Below are positions 22,515-34,127 of a DNA stretch of 64,000 bases, piece after piece. Made by a program: the position numbers and the translations under genes. Each line of letters starts with the position of its first letter. The stretch's first letter is position 1. The DNA is from Pleurotus ostreatus/Saccharomyces cerevisiae fusant (Eukaryota; Opisthokonta), in assembly GCA_024196135.1 (NCBI GenBank), contig JAMQCK010000068.1, positions 1 to 64,000 on the forward strand. Reading direction: 5' to 3'. Under the pieces are notes generated by a model. The model worked only from the letters and a program-made list of their open reading frames with translations. It was not told where the DNA came from and did not search any database.

Positions 22515-23429
22515 TTTGCGGTGTCCCCTGATCGTAGGGTGGAAGTACAAGTGGAAGTGAGGGGATCATCTTCCAGACCGCGGCGAACATGAGTCAAGGG
22601 ATTTCAAAACATACGGTAACTTGCGTGCAGCGTGGCGAGTGCGGGCAGGCCGCACATGATGTACACCTCATAGGACAAGCCATCGAAAAAAGATAGAGAA
22701 ACTCTGCAGAGGTATAAAAACGATTTGTTTTCGCGGAAAACATAGCACCACTCGTGCTGGTCAGGTTCAAGTCACGATCGGGGAGTTGAAAGACAAGGCA
22801 AGCACGGGCCGGTGCTCCGGCCCATCGGCGTCTTCCGAGAAACTGGCTGCCTTCTGAGGCTCGCTCAAAAAGACCAAACTGTACACAAAAAGCTGCGCTT
22901 TTCTGGAGCCCTTGGTGGATGGAGAAGTATATTGCAAGGTAGGATTGTGTAGGCCAGCACACTTTGGCCATTCGCCCGATATGAATACCGACTATGGCGA
23001 TGCGCCGTTGCGGAGCAAGCGTTTGTGTTGTGTGTACGCCCTTCGGTTACATCCAGGACGCTTGCAAGGGGGACATCCTCATCTCCGTCGTCCTCAGCCC
23101 TGTAAGAGGACCCGGTTCAGATACCACGCGGAACCGGGCTTAGCCCTGCGTCAAAGGAGTACGGGACGAGAGGCATCAGTAGCAGGCGCGCCGAGCGCAA
23201 GGTTTTGCTGTCGTCTTCTAAACGCGGTAGTGGGTCGGCATGCTCTTGCAAAGCGGTAGGCTGCAGTAGCTGCACGCCGAGAAGAGGACAGCTCATGTAT
23301 CCGTGGTCGTACGTCGCTCGTGGCTGAGTAGACTGTCGGCTACTGCGATCGCTCGCAAGGTGACGATACGTGCAGGACGCGGGCCCGGATGACATGCCCT
23401 TGAGACAGTTCGACAGTGTCCTTCTATCG
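22515..23429. other. Intergenic region, no gene seen
   Basis: 915 bases upstream of the acyltransferase gene and downstream of the next minus-strand gene. Short ORFs on both strands lack motifs or splice-consistent extensions. Confidence 0.5.
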
Positions 23430-24790
23430 TCATGGGACAAGCTCGACTTCCGAATAGCCAGGCGGGTTGGAGGACCAAAGACAGGTATCATAGTTGGACA
23501 GCGCCCAGTCATTGCTGCAGAAGATGGAGCGGTCGTTGTCGCAGTTGCCTGCGCCGACCAGACCACCATTGTTGGTCCGTATGCTCAGGCGAACTTTGGT
23601 GGGGTCGCGAGCAGACTCCTCGCGATATCGGGCGAGGACAGCATCGCAGCCAGAGGAGGGGGGTGATGCGCGCTTCATCTTGGACCTGCGTTCGGGAGTG
23701 ATGGAGTCTAGCCATAGGCGTAGCTCGGCAGGCGAAAATTCGTGGGCATCGGCGCCAGTGTCGGTGGACCCGGAATCTGAAGCCCGGACGCTCCGAGGAA
23801 GAGCGGGCGAGTCGGGGTGTGGGGGCACTTGGCGCGCGTGGTCATAAACCGAAGGTCCCTTCTGGCGAGACTTTGGCTGAGGGGCAGGAGCACGGGTGGA
23901 CTTGCGTACACGCCGCGCCGGCGTCTTCGCATCCGTGGGCTGGCAGGTGCTTAGCATCGCACGCGCAACGGACCCATCGTCACTCCAGGGATGACGATGC
24001 TTTTGCCAGACATCGGGCCCTACGAGGAATTCGACCGGTGGGCGCGCTTGCCAGCGGCGGAGCACGTCGACCAACATTCGCGAGAGGCGGTCCACCTTGG
24101 CATCCGGCATGGAGGCGTGGCCGGAAAGGATGTTTCTGTACGTCCGAAAGATCACGAAGAGAGGATGCGCGCGAGACTTGACACGGGGCATTTTGGAGTA
24201 GGCTCTGTTGATCGTCCTAGTGGTCGAGCCTCTTTTGAGGTACAACAACGGGCGATCTCGCTTGGCGATGTGCATAGGCAGAAATTCGTATTCATATTCT
24301 TGTTCGGGAAGCACCTGATATGGTTGAACGCTTGACCGCGCGGACGCCTGACGAGACTCACTTCAGTGAATCGCTTCCTTTTGGATACATCAGCAGTCTT
24401 GTTGAAGTCCGACAGCGCGATGATGGTGTTGAGTGTCTTCTTAGTGGGGAGGATAGTCCAGTCATGCTTGTCCATGCGCTCGGCCATGTCGCTGCGAACT
24501 ACGATTAAGAGGCGTCAGTACCACGCAAACGAGGGTGTATGGGTGACGCACGTTCAATGTGGTTGAGTGGTGTGGAGAGATCAAGCTCTCCCTTCTTCAT
24601 ACCCCAGTGGTACTCGAAATGTTCCATCTGACGACCTTCAGAATGAGCCAGAGTTATGTGCACTGCGGGGGTCAGAGACCTGCCGGCGATAGTACCCGGT
24701 GTCGAAGTCAACGAGGCGGTAATTGATGATTGGCAGAGAGTCCAAGTCTTTCTGGGTAGACATAGAAGTAGATGATATAGCAGGGGGCAT
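23430..24790 (-). CDS. Uncharacterised Agaricomycete protein, tentative HNH-type relative
   Basis: The start is set at ATG 24790 (MPPAISSTSMSTQKDLD). Confident exons are about 24640-24552, 24498-24362 and 24314-23430. The first exon (24790 to about 24667, ending LPIINYRLVDFDTGYYRRQ) does not join cleanly: reaching the frame of GRQMEHFEYHWGMKKGELD needs either a 28-nt intron starting GTGCACATAA or a one-base frameshift. The core reads LDLSTPLNHIELRSDMAERMDKHDW then ILPTKKTLNTII and YEYEFLPMH, then a proline/serine-rich tail with PRVKSRAHPLFVIFRTY. The order of a small-residue loop, Asn/His helix and DxxxW is like that of fungal HNH-annotated proteins, but the His-Asn-His triad is not evident, so no nuclease activity is claimed. 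It stands head-to-head with the gene at 25181, which has a similar layout. Confidence 0.5.
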
Positions 24791-25180
24791 CGCAGATGAG
24801 GAGGTGCGCGCGGGGAGAAGGGAGTGGCGAGAGGGAACGGCGGCGGCGGACTGGCGCCGATGCCCATCCCGGACCGGGCTTCCATCCGGCCCGAGTCGGA
24901 GTTATCCGAACAATAGTTGAACAAGGCATTCTGAGACACGACCGCGCATCACTGTGTTTATGACAGATTCAGACAAAACAAGTCTTCAATGCTTTCGCTC
25001 TGCTTGGACCACACCCGAACCATGCATATCATCCATCCTGGAATGGTCACAAACACCCTCAGCATATAAAAGTCGGCTCCCGCGGGCGATAGCTGCCCAT
25101 AGACCTCTTTACATGGTGAGAGCCTCTTCGCTCGGTGCAGGACCAGAAAGCTGACGGGACTCAGGTTCGCGCCTTGGCTG
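24791..25180. promoter_or_regulatory. Shared divergent promoter region
   Basis: 390 bases separate the starts of two similarly organised, oppositely oriented genes. No convincing TATA box or repeat was found. Confidence 0.4.
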
Positions 25181-26502
25181 ATGATACGGAAGAGTGCGAA
25201 AGCTAGCTCTTCCTCAGGCGGCCCTGTCCGCGGACAGCGTGCCACCGGCAAGAGGCGCCAAAAGACGCCCGCCGCCCCGCAGAAGAGCGCTCGTTTTAGT
25301 TCGCGGATACAACGCATTCAAGAGTCTCTCTCTCGCAGAAGATCTCGGCATGGCAACCACAGCTCAACGACCTCGCAAACGACTGTCGGTGCCGTACATA
25401 CACAACAAGCATCTCCTCCGAGTCCTCCTTCGCGCCACACGGCAAGACTTCTAAGGCGCTGTGCGCGCCCTCGCACATACGCACCTTCTGCTGCCTCCTC
25501 GGACGCTCCTTCGCCTCCCCAGAACGACGACAACGGAGACTCCAGCTCGGAATATGACGATCGTGAAGACGACTTACCGAGTTCATCCGCCGACAAGGCT
25601 CGGGAATCTACTCCGCCGATTAACATCGATAAGCTCGGGAGACGGCCAAGCCGCTACCGTCTAGTCTACAAATCTCCATTGGGTCTCGTCGACGTGGTCA
25701 CTGGGCACGACAATAGCACTGGTATCTTGCAAGACTGCCACCTGGTCGATCGGGCTTATGCGGGTAAAAAGACTATTGTAAGTATTAATCTCACATACTG
25801 TGCTCGTATCCTTGAGATGCTGATATTCATCGCCAGGTCAGAGGTTTCGAGCACTTTATGGCAATGGATCCTGGGACGTGCAATCTCGATGGCACGGGGA
25901 ACAGGATCTTCCGTGCGTCTTTTATCCTTTGACTGAGTTCAAAGTGGTGTACTTACTGCGATTCAGTTGAACCTAATACGCATAGCCTGATGGACCGCGG
26001 CAAATTCGTCATCTTTCCAGAATTAGCAGTCCTTCAAAGGCTGTTGACCGCGCTAGAACGAGAGGAACTGTCTCCAGCGGAAGGCCATGAGGGACCGATC
26101 CGGCGCAACTCCGATGGCTTTCCACACCACAAGGATGTGCGCTACCCGCTTTTTACTACTGTCATTATAGTGGCTAATGAAGCCTCCTAGGTTTTTCCCG
26201 AAGAGACCCACAACTTTCACGTCGCTCCATTGTCTACCTGGACTGGCACGCAGCCAATAACACGCCTGGTCTGCGTCGACGAGAACGGGCGCCCTGTACA
26301 TAAGGATTACTTTTGGCCCTGGGAGGAGCCACTGCCAATCGTGGAGCTGCACTGTTCACCGTACTTCGTCGTCTGGGCGGCGTACAGGTGGCTGAGGGAA
26401 CCGGGTGTCCATGCGCCCGCCCACCTTGCATTGGAAGAGGACCTGGTGCTCAAGGTCGGCGAGATCATGTGGGAATACGCTGCCCTTCCCAACAAGAAGT
26501 AG
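25181..26502 (+). CDS. Uncharacterised Agaricomycete protein, tentative HNH-type relative
   Basis: Exons 25181-25777, 25837-25912, 25967-26136 and 26191-26502 give 384 aa. The first 145 residues are basic then acidic and serine-rich, probably disordered, with an RRQKTP-type cluster that could be a nuclear signal. The folded part starts at YRLVYKSPLGLVDVV and carries LQDCHLVDRAYAGK, a DPGTCNLDGTGNRIF loop, THSLMDRGKFVIFP and VENGR-like strands. The CHLV...N...H...D...F/W arrangement resembles HNH-fold proteins common in Agaricomycete genomes, but I cannot name a catalytic triad with confidence. It is divergently paired with the minus-strand gene at 23430-24790, whose domain order is similar; an old inverted duplication is possible. 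The start is the first ATG in a frame with coding character. Confidence 0.6.
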
Positions 26503-27205
26503 CCTACCTAGGTCGAGTCGTCTTATCTGCTACTGCTCCGATATACCCTGGTCTGGAGAACTACCTCTCCTCAGCTCACTCCAGCTTGTTGCTCCCTACG
26601 CTCATTTATTTTCTTATTTCTATTATATTGTCTTTCTAGTCCCTTGTGTCTGTTGTATTCTTAGTTAAGACAGAAACTCAATGCGAGTGTTATCATGACG
26701 CCCAACGAGTGAATACAACAAGTATACGACGCCATACTTCGCCTCAAAATTCCCAATATTCCAAAGATGCAAGAAGCCAGACATCTTCACAAGTTCGAGA
26801 AGTCTCTGTACGACGAGCTCCCTTAATGGCGCTCTGCTCCACGACTTGCGATAGAGCACTTATTGCCGCTGCCCGTTCCAGGAGTACGTGTAAATCAAAA
26901 GGCAAGCCTCGGCATGAACAAGAATGCTGCACGTACGGGACGCAGTCCATGCGAAAGTACCTTTTGTCAGCGTCTGCGCTTGAACAGAAAAGGTGCCAGC
27001 GTTGGGTTCACGTAGCTCGAGGTTGAAGTTCAGCACAGCCACAAGGGCGCTAATTTGCTTCTGAATCCGGCCCGGTACACCGATCAAATGTCCGCGGCTC
27101 GACGCGCCTTGTGCTTACCGTTGTCCATTGTTTCCGCGTATGTCGCCCGTTCTTCGTATCTGCCGCGCATATACCCATATACCCCCTCTTAGTAGGCTGC
27201 ACACT
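26503..27205. other. Intergenic, no gene seen
   Basis: 703 bases, AT-richer than the flanks. Short ORFs on both strands do not extend across plausible introns. The last 30 bases should hold the PUS4 transcription start. Confidence 0.5.
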
Positions 27206-29204
27206 ATGCCCAAGGTCGCAACCAACACTTACCCCGTCTCGGGGCTCTTCGCCATCGCGAAGCCATCGGGGCCGACGTCCATGTCGCTCTTGAACGACCT
27301 GCAGCCGCTCATTGCGACGAGCAAGCTGTTTGTCAGCGAGGACAAGATCAAGGAACTGAAGAAGAATAAGAAGCCGAGCAGCAAGAAGTACAGGCAGGCC
27401 GGTCAGTGATCATGACCGTGGGGGAATGTCGCGCCTGACGAGATTTCGCAGTGAAGATCGGGCAAGGGGGCACTCTGGATCCACTTGCTGACGGAGTTCT
27501 CGTGGTCGGAATAGGAAAGGGGACTAAGAAGCTCAACGAGTTCTTGCTGTGCTCAAAGGTGCGTCGCCGCATTTGCTATCTATACCAGCCATTGAATATG
27601 GGTAGGAATACCGGACGACGGCTCTCCTCGGATGCGAGACGGACACATACGATAGCGAGGGCTCGCAAGTACGGCAGGCGCACTGGCGGCACGTCACACG
27701 CGAAGCGGTCGAAGCTGCGATTCCGCAATTTGTGGGGGAGATCCTGCAGACACCACCAATGTGCGTGCGCTTTTACGCGTCTATGTCCCCAACGCTTCCT
27801 ATCGATGCAATTGACCTACCTTCCATGCTGGTCACCTGGTCGTATTGTGTCAATTGGTGCTACACATGGCTCGTCCGACAACCTCCCGCATCCTCGCTCT
27901 CAGACTGATACCCTCCTATGCTTGTCGTATGGGCGGAAGACCATGCTTTCCTGATCCTCATACGGCTCATCTCCCTTGACATTTTGTTCCGTGTCTATCC
28001 CGCTGCGATTGTCCTCTACACCCCTCATGAGTCGCTTCGCGCTATCAACATGCAGTCTTCAGCCGCACTCTTGCTCCCTCCGATATCGTCATGCTTTTAC
28101 GCATACACCCATACTGAAACTATACTATCAGCTTCTCCGCCCTCAAAATGGAGGGCAAACCTCTGTATGAGTACGCCCGTAATGGCATACCTCTCCCGCG
28201 ACCCATAGAGGCACGGAAGGTCAGTCACTCTTTGTACTCGGTCTTCTTTGCACGCATATTTGTCACAAGCGCCTTCGCAACACCCGCTCTGCATACTTAA
28301 TATTCGTCTTAGGTCACCGTACACTCCCTTGAAGTCGACGAATGGCTTGGGTCCAAACACACGTTCAAGCTACCCGAGAAGCGGCTCACTGACGCGGAGC
28401 GCGAGAAATTGGAGGCAGCGCTACGCGGTATACAACCGGACGCGAAGGTGCAGGACGAGCCCGAGCCCGGTATGTACCTTATCTTTTCGTTCGCGTCTGA
28501 TTTCAAGGTACCGATGACGTTCAGCACCGACAGAAGCAGCAGCAGCCACCGAGGATGCTGCCCCTCCCGCCGCCGACTCTGACACCACAGAAGAGGCAGC
28601 AAGTACGCCCTCGGCGGCTACGGAATCGAAAGGCTCGGTTGCACACCCCACCGCCTTCAGCCTCAAGATGACCGTCTCCTCCGGCACCTATGTTCGCACG
28701 ATCGTGCATGACCTGGCGCATGCGGTGGGAAGCGCGGGGCATGTTGTGGTGCTGACGAGGTAAGTACGAGTCTTACGACCTCCGTGCGTGGAGGCGATCA
28801 CGGCACGGATGTTTCTCATTCAGCTCATGAAGATTCGCGCCGCTTACTATCTGCATAGGACACGACAGGGGCGCTTTACACTGGGCGAGTCGACTTTCTC
28901 GCAAACAACCTCCGATGCGCCTAAAGAGACAGCAGAGACAGGCACCTCTGCCGCTACCGAGGGCGCTGCTGATGGTGCACCCGCCGCCGCCGAGGAGCCC
29001 TCAACCTCTACAGTTGAAGGTTCCGCGCAGACCGCCCCGCCTGCTGCCGCCACTACAGATGCTACCCTCGAGCCCTCGCCGACGACTGTTGCAATTCCAT
29101 GGACCATCTTCGAACGCGCTATCAAGGGCGAGGACGGCCAACCGGACGCGGAGGGCTGGCGTGAATGGGAGAGGGAGGTCATGGCAAGAATGGAGGTGGT
29201 ATAG
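27206..29204 (+). CDS. PUS4: tRNA pseudouridine-55 synthase (TruB family)
   Basis: Exons 27206-27401, 27452-27558, 27606-27760, 28132-28219, 28313-28469, 28534-28759 and 28859-29204 give 424 aa. The TruB catalytic motif [17 protein letters not shown] holds the essential aspartate. Other family blocks follow: [37 protein letters not shown] and a C-terminal FTL strand. The enzyme converts U55 in the T-loop of tRNAs to pseudouridine in nucleus and mitochondria (yeast Pus4). An A/E/P/T-rich low-complexity insertion (exon 6) and a second one near the C-terminus enlarge it relative to bacterial TruB, as in other fungi. The intron 27761-28131 is 371 nt, about seven times the local norm. The splice CCAAT-intron-CTTC gives PPIFSALK, where the family usually has PPxYSAxK. 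Confidence 0.92.
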
Positions 29205-30738
29205 AGCGAGGTGTGATGTGGGTGTGTATATCGGGACCTGCGACGAGTAATCGTGAGCAGCTGATGTACGCGGAGAGGTGCGTTTGCCTGTGAATACGTC
29301 CTCACCCTGCTGCGCTGACGGTTCGTACAGCCGCCGAATTTGTAGTATAATGTTCAACTGAGCAGCTCTTGCTCGTTCGACATCACGCATTGTTCATGCC
29401 TATCACGTTCTGGTCGCGTTCAAGAGCTTCTATCTGGAGATTGGCCCGGATCCGCCGGCGCGAACGGGAATTCGGCGCGGGGGTATGTGTTCGAATAAGC
29501 GCCCTGACGACGACAGCCAGGTCTTGCGGGACATCGGCGCGGTTCTGGTGACGATCGACAGCTGGCTCATTAGGTTGTCGCCCGATACCGGTGAATAGAG
29601 GAAAGAGACCGGTGAATAACCGTGAGCAGGAGAACCACCGCCGAGCGACTTGGCCTGCGAGAAGAAGGCGTCCGTCCTGTGGGGTGTCAGACTCATAGAC
29701 GCCTACGCATGGGCACTCATAGGTGCCGAATGAAGTGTCTTATTACTCTCCCCAGATATGGCCAATCGGGGATGGGTTCTTGTCGACAAGGTATCGCTTC
29801 GTGCTCAGGCTATCTCATCCCATGATGCTCATATACGTCCGAAGGCTCGCTCCAGAGCGATGGTCGACAAGTGTGGTTAGTGTGCGCGTCGCGGTATGAG
29901 GTCCCGTGGAGGACATGGCAATAGACCCCGTGCAGGACGACCATCCGGCGCGTGAAGTTCAACATTCGGGCGCGTGACCCGCCCGCCCTCCCGCCTCCGC
30001 CGCCTCCACCAAATTTATCGCTGCTCCGCCGCCCCAGGGCGGGAGCGCACCTGGGGTAATCTGTTTACGCAGGGCGATCTGCCACGACGCGCGCACGACG
30101 CGTCCTCAATTGACCTGCAGCTGCCTCAGCTGCTCCTGTGCATACGCGCCCCGCCGCCCGCAGCGAGAAGGACGATCGACGGACTCGGATGAGCAGCTTA
30201 TCCGGGCACATCACCGAAGGTGGGCGGCCTTGTCTTCTCTTTCGAGTGATTGTTGACCGGACGCGCGGGATGTGCTCGGACGTAACGGCGGACGGGCATG
30301 GCGCTGTTTATCGTGCTTGTTGAAGCATGGAGGGCGATCCCTCAGCGCTCAGCCTCTGTAGTCGGTCCGCGCCACTCTGTCCCGGTTGTCGGTCCGCTCT
30401 CTTTTTTCTTGCGAGTCGGAGGGTCCAGGTTTTTGACAAAATTCACAGATGTGTGAGTGGCGATCCCCCTTGCCATGCAAGAGGGAGGTCCAGGGCCCCG
30501 GGTCCCCAGGGGGTACGACTGCGCCGGTGGGACATTGGAGGCCATTGAGTGGGCGTTCCCCCGAGAACGGGCCGGGCCCCGCGCCGTCGCCGCGGGAGAA
30601 CGGTGCGGGCGGTCCGGCCCGATCCCAGCTGGAGGGCTTCCCCGCGCCATATAAGCCGAAGTCAACGATGCCGTACGATTCCCATCTATCTCCTGCCGCC
30701 GACGATCAGCTTTACTCTCGTCCCCCCACTCACTAACA
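29205..30738. other. Long intergenic region upstream of the aldolase gene
   Basis: 1.5 kb without a supportable ORF. An 11-nt direct repeat ACCGGTGAATA occurs at 29587 and 29608. From about 29980 it becomes GC-rich with CTGGGG at about 30051 and CCCCGG/CCCCAGGGGG at about 30496-30512, which fit the SYGGRG consensus of CreA/Mig1 carbon-repression sites. A TATA box lies at 30649. Confidence 0.5.
30649..30655 (+). promoter_or_regulatory. TATA box of the DapA-type aldolase gene
   Basis: ATATAAG lies 84 bases before the start codon, a normal distance for a fungal TATA box with a short leader. The same ATATAAG core is found before the genes starting at 52762 and 60780. Confidence 0.6.
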
Positions 30739-31913
30739 ATGGTCGCGAACGGTCACAAAGTCTCCCGCCCGTTGAAGCCGGGCATCTACGCCCCCATCCC
30801 CACATTCTTCAAGGCGGGCTCGGAGGACCTTGGTGTGTTGCCTACAGTGCGGGGGAAACGCAGCTAAATGCCTCTGCAGACCTCGAAACGACATCCGGGC
30901 ACATCGCGCGTGTCGCGAAACAGGGGATCGCCCCCCTCGTCGGCGGCTCCATGGGGGAGGCGCACCACATGTCACATTCCGAGCGCGTCGAGCTCATCAA
31001 GGGCGCACGGAAGGCGCTCGATGACGCTGGCTTCACCGATCTCCCCGTCATCGCTGGCACGGGCGCAGGCTCGACCCGCGAGACGATCCAGGTGACGCAG
31101 GAGGCGGCAGAGGCGGGCGCGGACTACGCGATCGTTATCGCGAGCGGCTACTTCGCGGGCGCACTCGCGAACAACCGGCCAGCATTGAAGGCGTTTTTCG
31201 GCGAGGTCGCTGAGAAGAGCCCGATCCCCGTCATAATCTACAACTGTGCGTCTAGCTGTCCCATCGAGCTTGAGCCTCACTGACTTTTCGCAGTCCCCGG
31301 CGCCGCTGGCGGTATTGACCTCGATTCCGACATTATCACGGAGATTGGGCTGGAGAACCCGAACATCTGCGGCGTCAAGCTGACGTGCGGGAACGTCGGG
31401 AAGTTCACCCGCATCGCAGACGCCGTCATCCAGCCCAACTTCACCCCGCGCAAGAACCCGGACGCACCATTCCTCGTCCTCGGCGGCTTCGTCGACTTCC
31501 TCGTCCCCACCACCTTCGCCAACGGTCACGGTACCATCACCGGTCTTGCTAACCTTGCTCCGGTGCGTATCTCTTTGTCAATCAGTGAATATACCTTTTG
31601 ACTAACAAACTCCTTCCTCCCTCAGCACGTTATCGCGAAGCTCTGGTCCCTCGCCAACGCCGCGCTCAAGGACACCTCCAAGCTCCAGGAGGCCCTCCAC
31701 ATCCAGGGCATCGCCGCCCGCGCGGACTTCACCATCGCCAAGACGTCGATCCCGGGCATGAAGTTCCTCATCGAGAAAGAGTACGGGTACGGCGGGCTCG
31801 CGCGCAAGCCGCTATACCCCCTCACCGACGCGGAGAAGCAGGCGATCTGGGAGCACCCGCACACGCAGGATCTTCTCCGGCTAGAGCGCGAGCTCAGCGG
31901 GAAGAAGGCTTGA
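30739..31913 (+). CDS. DapA/HOGA-type aldolase (dihydrodipicolinate synthase-like)
   Basis: Exons 30739-30832, 30880-31245, 31294-31562 and 31626-31913 give 338 aa, close to the family's usual 300-320. Class I (Schiff-base) aldolase motifs are present: GGSMGEAHHMSHSERVEL at the carboxylate-binding loop, VIIYNFPG with the general-base tyrosine Y152, and CGVKLTCGN with the Schiff-base lysine K182. Fungi use the AAA route to lysine, so this is not a lysine-synthesis DapA. Fungal members are instead 4-hydroxy-2-oxoglutarate or 2-keto-3-deoxy-sugar-acid aldolases that release pyruvate in proline, L-rhamnose or galacturonate catabolism. Which substrate applies cannot be decided from the sequence. 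There is no signal peptide. Upstream TATA box and CreA-like sites suggest regulation by carbon source (inference). Confidence 0.9.
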
Positions 31914-32292
31914 GCGTGTGTAGTCGGTGAAGCGTCTGGTGGGTGGAGCGTGCGTGGTGGCAGCAGGACGGTCCCGTATCAGCTGAGGATTTGCGGCTGG
32001 GGCGCGCGTTTTCTAGACACACGGCATGACTAGACGCGTAAGTATATAATGTGTTTATATCTATAGTAGTGAACACCATGTATCATACTGCATAACGGAA
32101 TTCACGTTGGGCACGCAGCGATGGGTTTGGGTACCGGTATGCCTGAACATGAGATCCGGTCTGAAGATTCAAATCTTCAGACAGGATGTAACAAATCCTT
32201 GCCAGTGATAGTTTCGGCCATGTCGACGAGCAAAGCAGACTCGATACATAGGATACAGTTACTTATATACAGCAAAGTCACCAGGTCCTTTT
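31914..32292. other. Convergent 3' intergenic region
   Basis: 379 bases between the aldolase and RPA2 stops. It contains AT-rich sequence with TATATAATG-like runs, suited to 3'-end processing of both transcripts. No gene seen. Confidence 0.5.
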
Positions 32293-33451
32293 CTACTCTA
32301 CCAAAGCAAACGTCGACCCATCCGTCGTCGTATACACGTTCCCCTCGTCCAACAACTGGTCCAACGCCTCACTGTCAACCCTTTGTCAGCACCACCATTA
32401 CACCCAAAGATATCCCCTCACTACACGCACCTGATCTGCTTCGCATTCGACGAAGACAAGGCCTGCGCGATGTCCTTCACCGACACGCCGTCCTCGGACT
32501 TGTGCTTCTTCATGTAATCTGTGATCTCCTCCTTCAGGCTCTTCTTCCCGCCGCTGCCGGTGGGTTTTGAGGATGGGGCGAGGTAGGCGGAGGCGCCGCC
32601 GCTGGTGCTTGAGGCAAACGCGCCTGCTGGGGCGTGTTCAGCGGCCTTGGTGCCCGGGGGTGCCTGTGGTAGGATTTGGCGTTAGCGAACGCCAATGAGA
32701 AGGTTAAGAACGGAGGGTACGCACCCCGCGCTCGAGTCGTATTGTCGAGTACATGACCTCGAAGTGGTGGAAGACGCGCTCGTTATGCTCGACGGGGCGC
32801 ACGCAGGCTGCGTTAATGTATCTCTTTGCGCCGAAGACCTTTAGTGAGCCAGTGACGCGTGCTATGCCGCCCTCGCTGCGCGGGATATCAGCACTCCCTT
32901 TCCCTTCTCAGTTTCAAGGATGATACGCACTGTACACCACCATAGCTGTCCGACGGTGATTGTCCCGCGTCTGCCCACAGACGTGCCTCGAGGTCCCCCG
33001 AGCCGTCGTTTATGACGATCACAGTATTTGTTGCCTGATCGCGCAGGCTTTTGACGTGGCCGACGATAGTGACCTGTAGCGATCAGTCAAAACAGAGACG
33101 AGAGTGGCCAAGAGAACGCGTCGCACATGTCCAAGCTCGAAGCCACCGACGGTGAATGGCGCGTCTGTGTGCACTTGTGTTGCGCGCGTAAGCTGGCCAA
33201 TTGTGCAAGCGCGAATGGAATGAGAGGCTTCGCTCTAATCATGATCGTCAAACATCGTCACCTTCAATCATGAGATTTGCCACGCACCTTCTGTGCACTA
33301 GGACTGGCCTGACTGCCACCAAAGGGTGAGCTGCCTTGCACATAGCCGCCGCCTCCCTGCGATCCGTAGTATCCGCCGCCAGCATAAGGTGCTGCAGAGA
33401 GTTAAGTTTTCTCATTCCCTATGTATGCATTGCTCCCTCACATTGGCTCAT
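32293..33451 (-). CDS. RFA2: Replication protein A, 32-kDa subunit
   Basis: Seven exons (33451-33442, 33391-33288, 33234-33127, 33073-32931, 32875-32725, 32663-32431, 32371-32293) give 275 aa, the usual RPA32 length. Residues 1-40 are the G/Q/S-rich N-terminal phosphorylation region (GGGYYGSQGGGGYVQ). The OB fold follows (ACTIGQLTRAT, FELGHVTIVGHVKS, IVINDGSGDLEARLW, VTGSLKVFGAKRYINA, PVEHNERVFHHFEVMYSTI). The last 70 residues are the winged-helix domain that binds repair and replication partners (DYMKKHKSEDGVSVKDIAQAL, EALDQLLDEGNVYTTTDG). It forms the single-stranded-DNA-binding trimer with RPA70 and RPA14 in replication, repair and recombination. The first exon is only 10 nt (MSQ). An MluI cell-cycle box lies 113 bases upstream. 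Confidence 0.93.
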
Positions 33452-33563
33452 TGTTTTGTGGTGAAAGTGAGGGAGGCTGCAATGGTGTGAAGTGCAAGAG
33501 ACGGGGAACGCGGCTTGCCGCCAAATGACACGAGTGTCACGATCACATGATGTCTGTGACAGC

Positions 33564-33569
33564 ACGCGT
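33564..33569. promoter_or_regulatory. MluI cell-cycle box (MCB)
   Basis: ACGCGT, the MBF binding site that drives G1/S expression of replication genes in yeasts, lies 113 bases upstream of the RPA2 start codon. A single hexamer may arise by chance in CG-rich DNA, so support is contextual. Confidence 0.4.
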
Positions 33570-34096
33570 CAAGTTCAACATTCCGATCAATCCAGCTACT
33601 TATGTCCTCTTCCACCATCGGTCCCTGCCCTTCGTAACGAAATTCTTTCAATACGACGACTATTACCTTCCGTATAGTTTAGTCTCCAATTCAGAGTCTC
33701 TTTCTAGCACCTCGAAGGGGCCGCCCACCTCAGTGGTACGACAGAGCCATTTGCCAGGCACAGCATCCTACAAAGTCTAGTGCCTTGCAGCGCGCTGGTC
33801 AACGTTATTTACTTCCGCGAGCAAGGTCCGGCTCGCGGATGGACTATGGGCAGCAGCGGAGGTTCGGCAGCCAAGGGACGGAGACAACTTACAAAAATCC
33901 TGCGATCGTGAAATTTGCCACTTCACAATCTTCCTTCAGTTGTTGAGCTCGAAACATAGGATCAGACCTTTTCCCGCCTTCTGCACGAAAGATTTGGCTG
34001 TCAATAAGTACCATCCAGCCATCTACAGCAAGTCGTACGGCTCTACCCTCCCCATGTTCCCCCGATGCGGTGGCGTCAGCTTGCGGGCCTGGGCTC

Positions 34097-34127
34097 GATT
34101 ATCAGATAATTTCATTTAGATTAGATA
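34097..34127. promoter_or_regulatory. Paired GATA-factor-like sites upstream of the siderophore transporter
   Basis: ATTATCAGATAAT and TTAGATAAC occur within 31 bases, about 195-220 bases before the start codon. ATCWGATAA is the consensus reported for Aspergillus/Ustilago iron-regulatory GATA repressors; the first site contains ATCAGATAA exactly. Confidence 0.55.
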
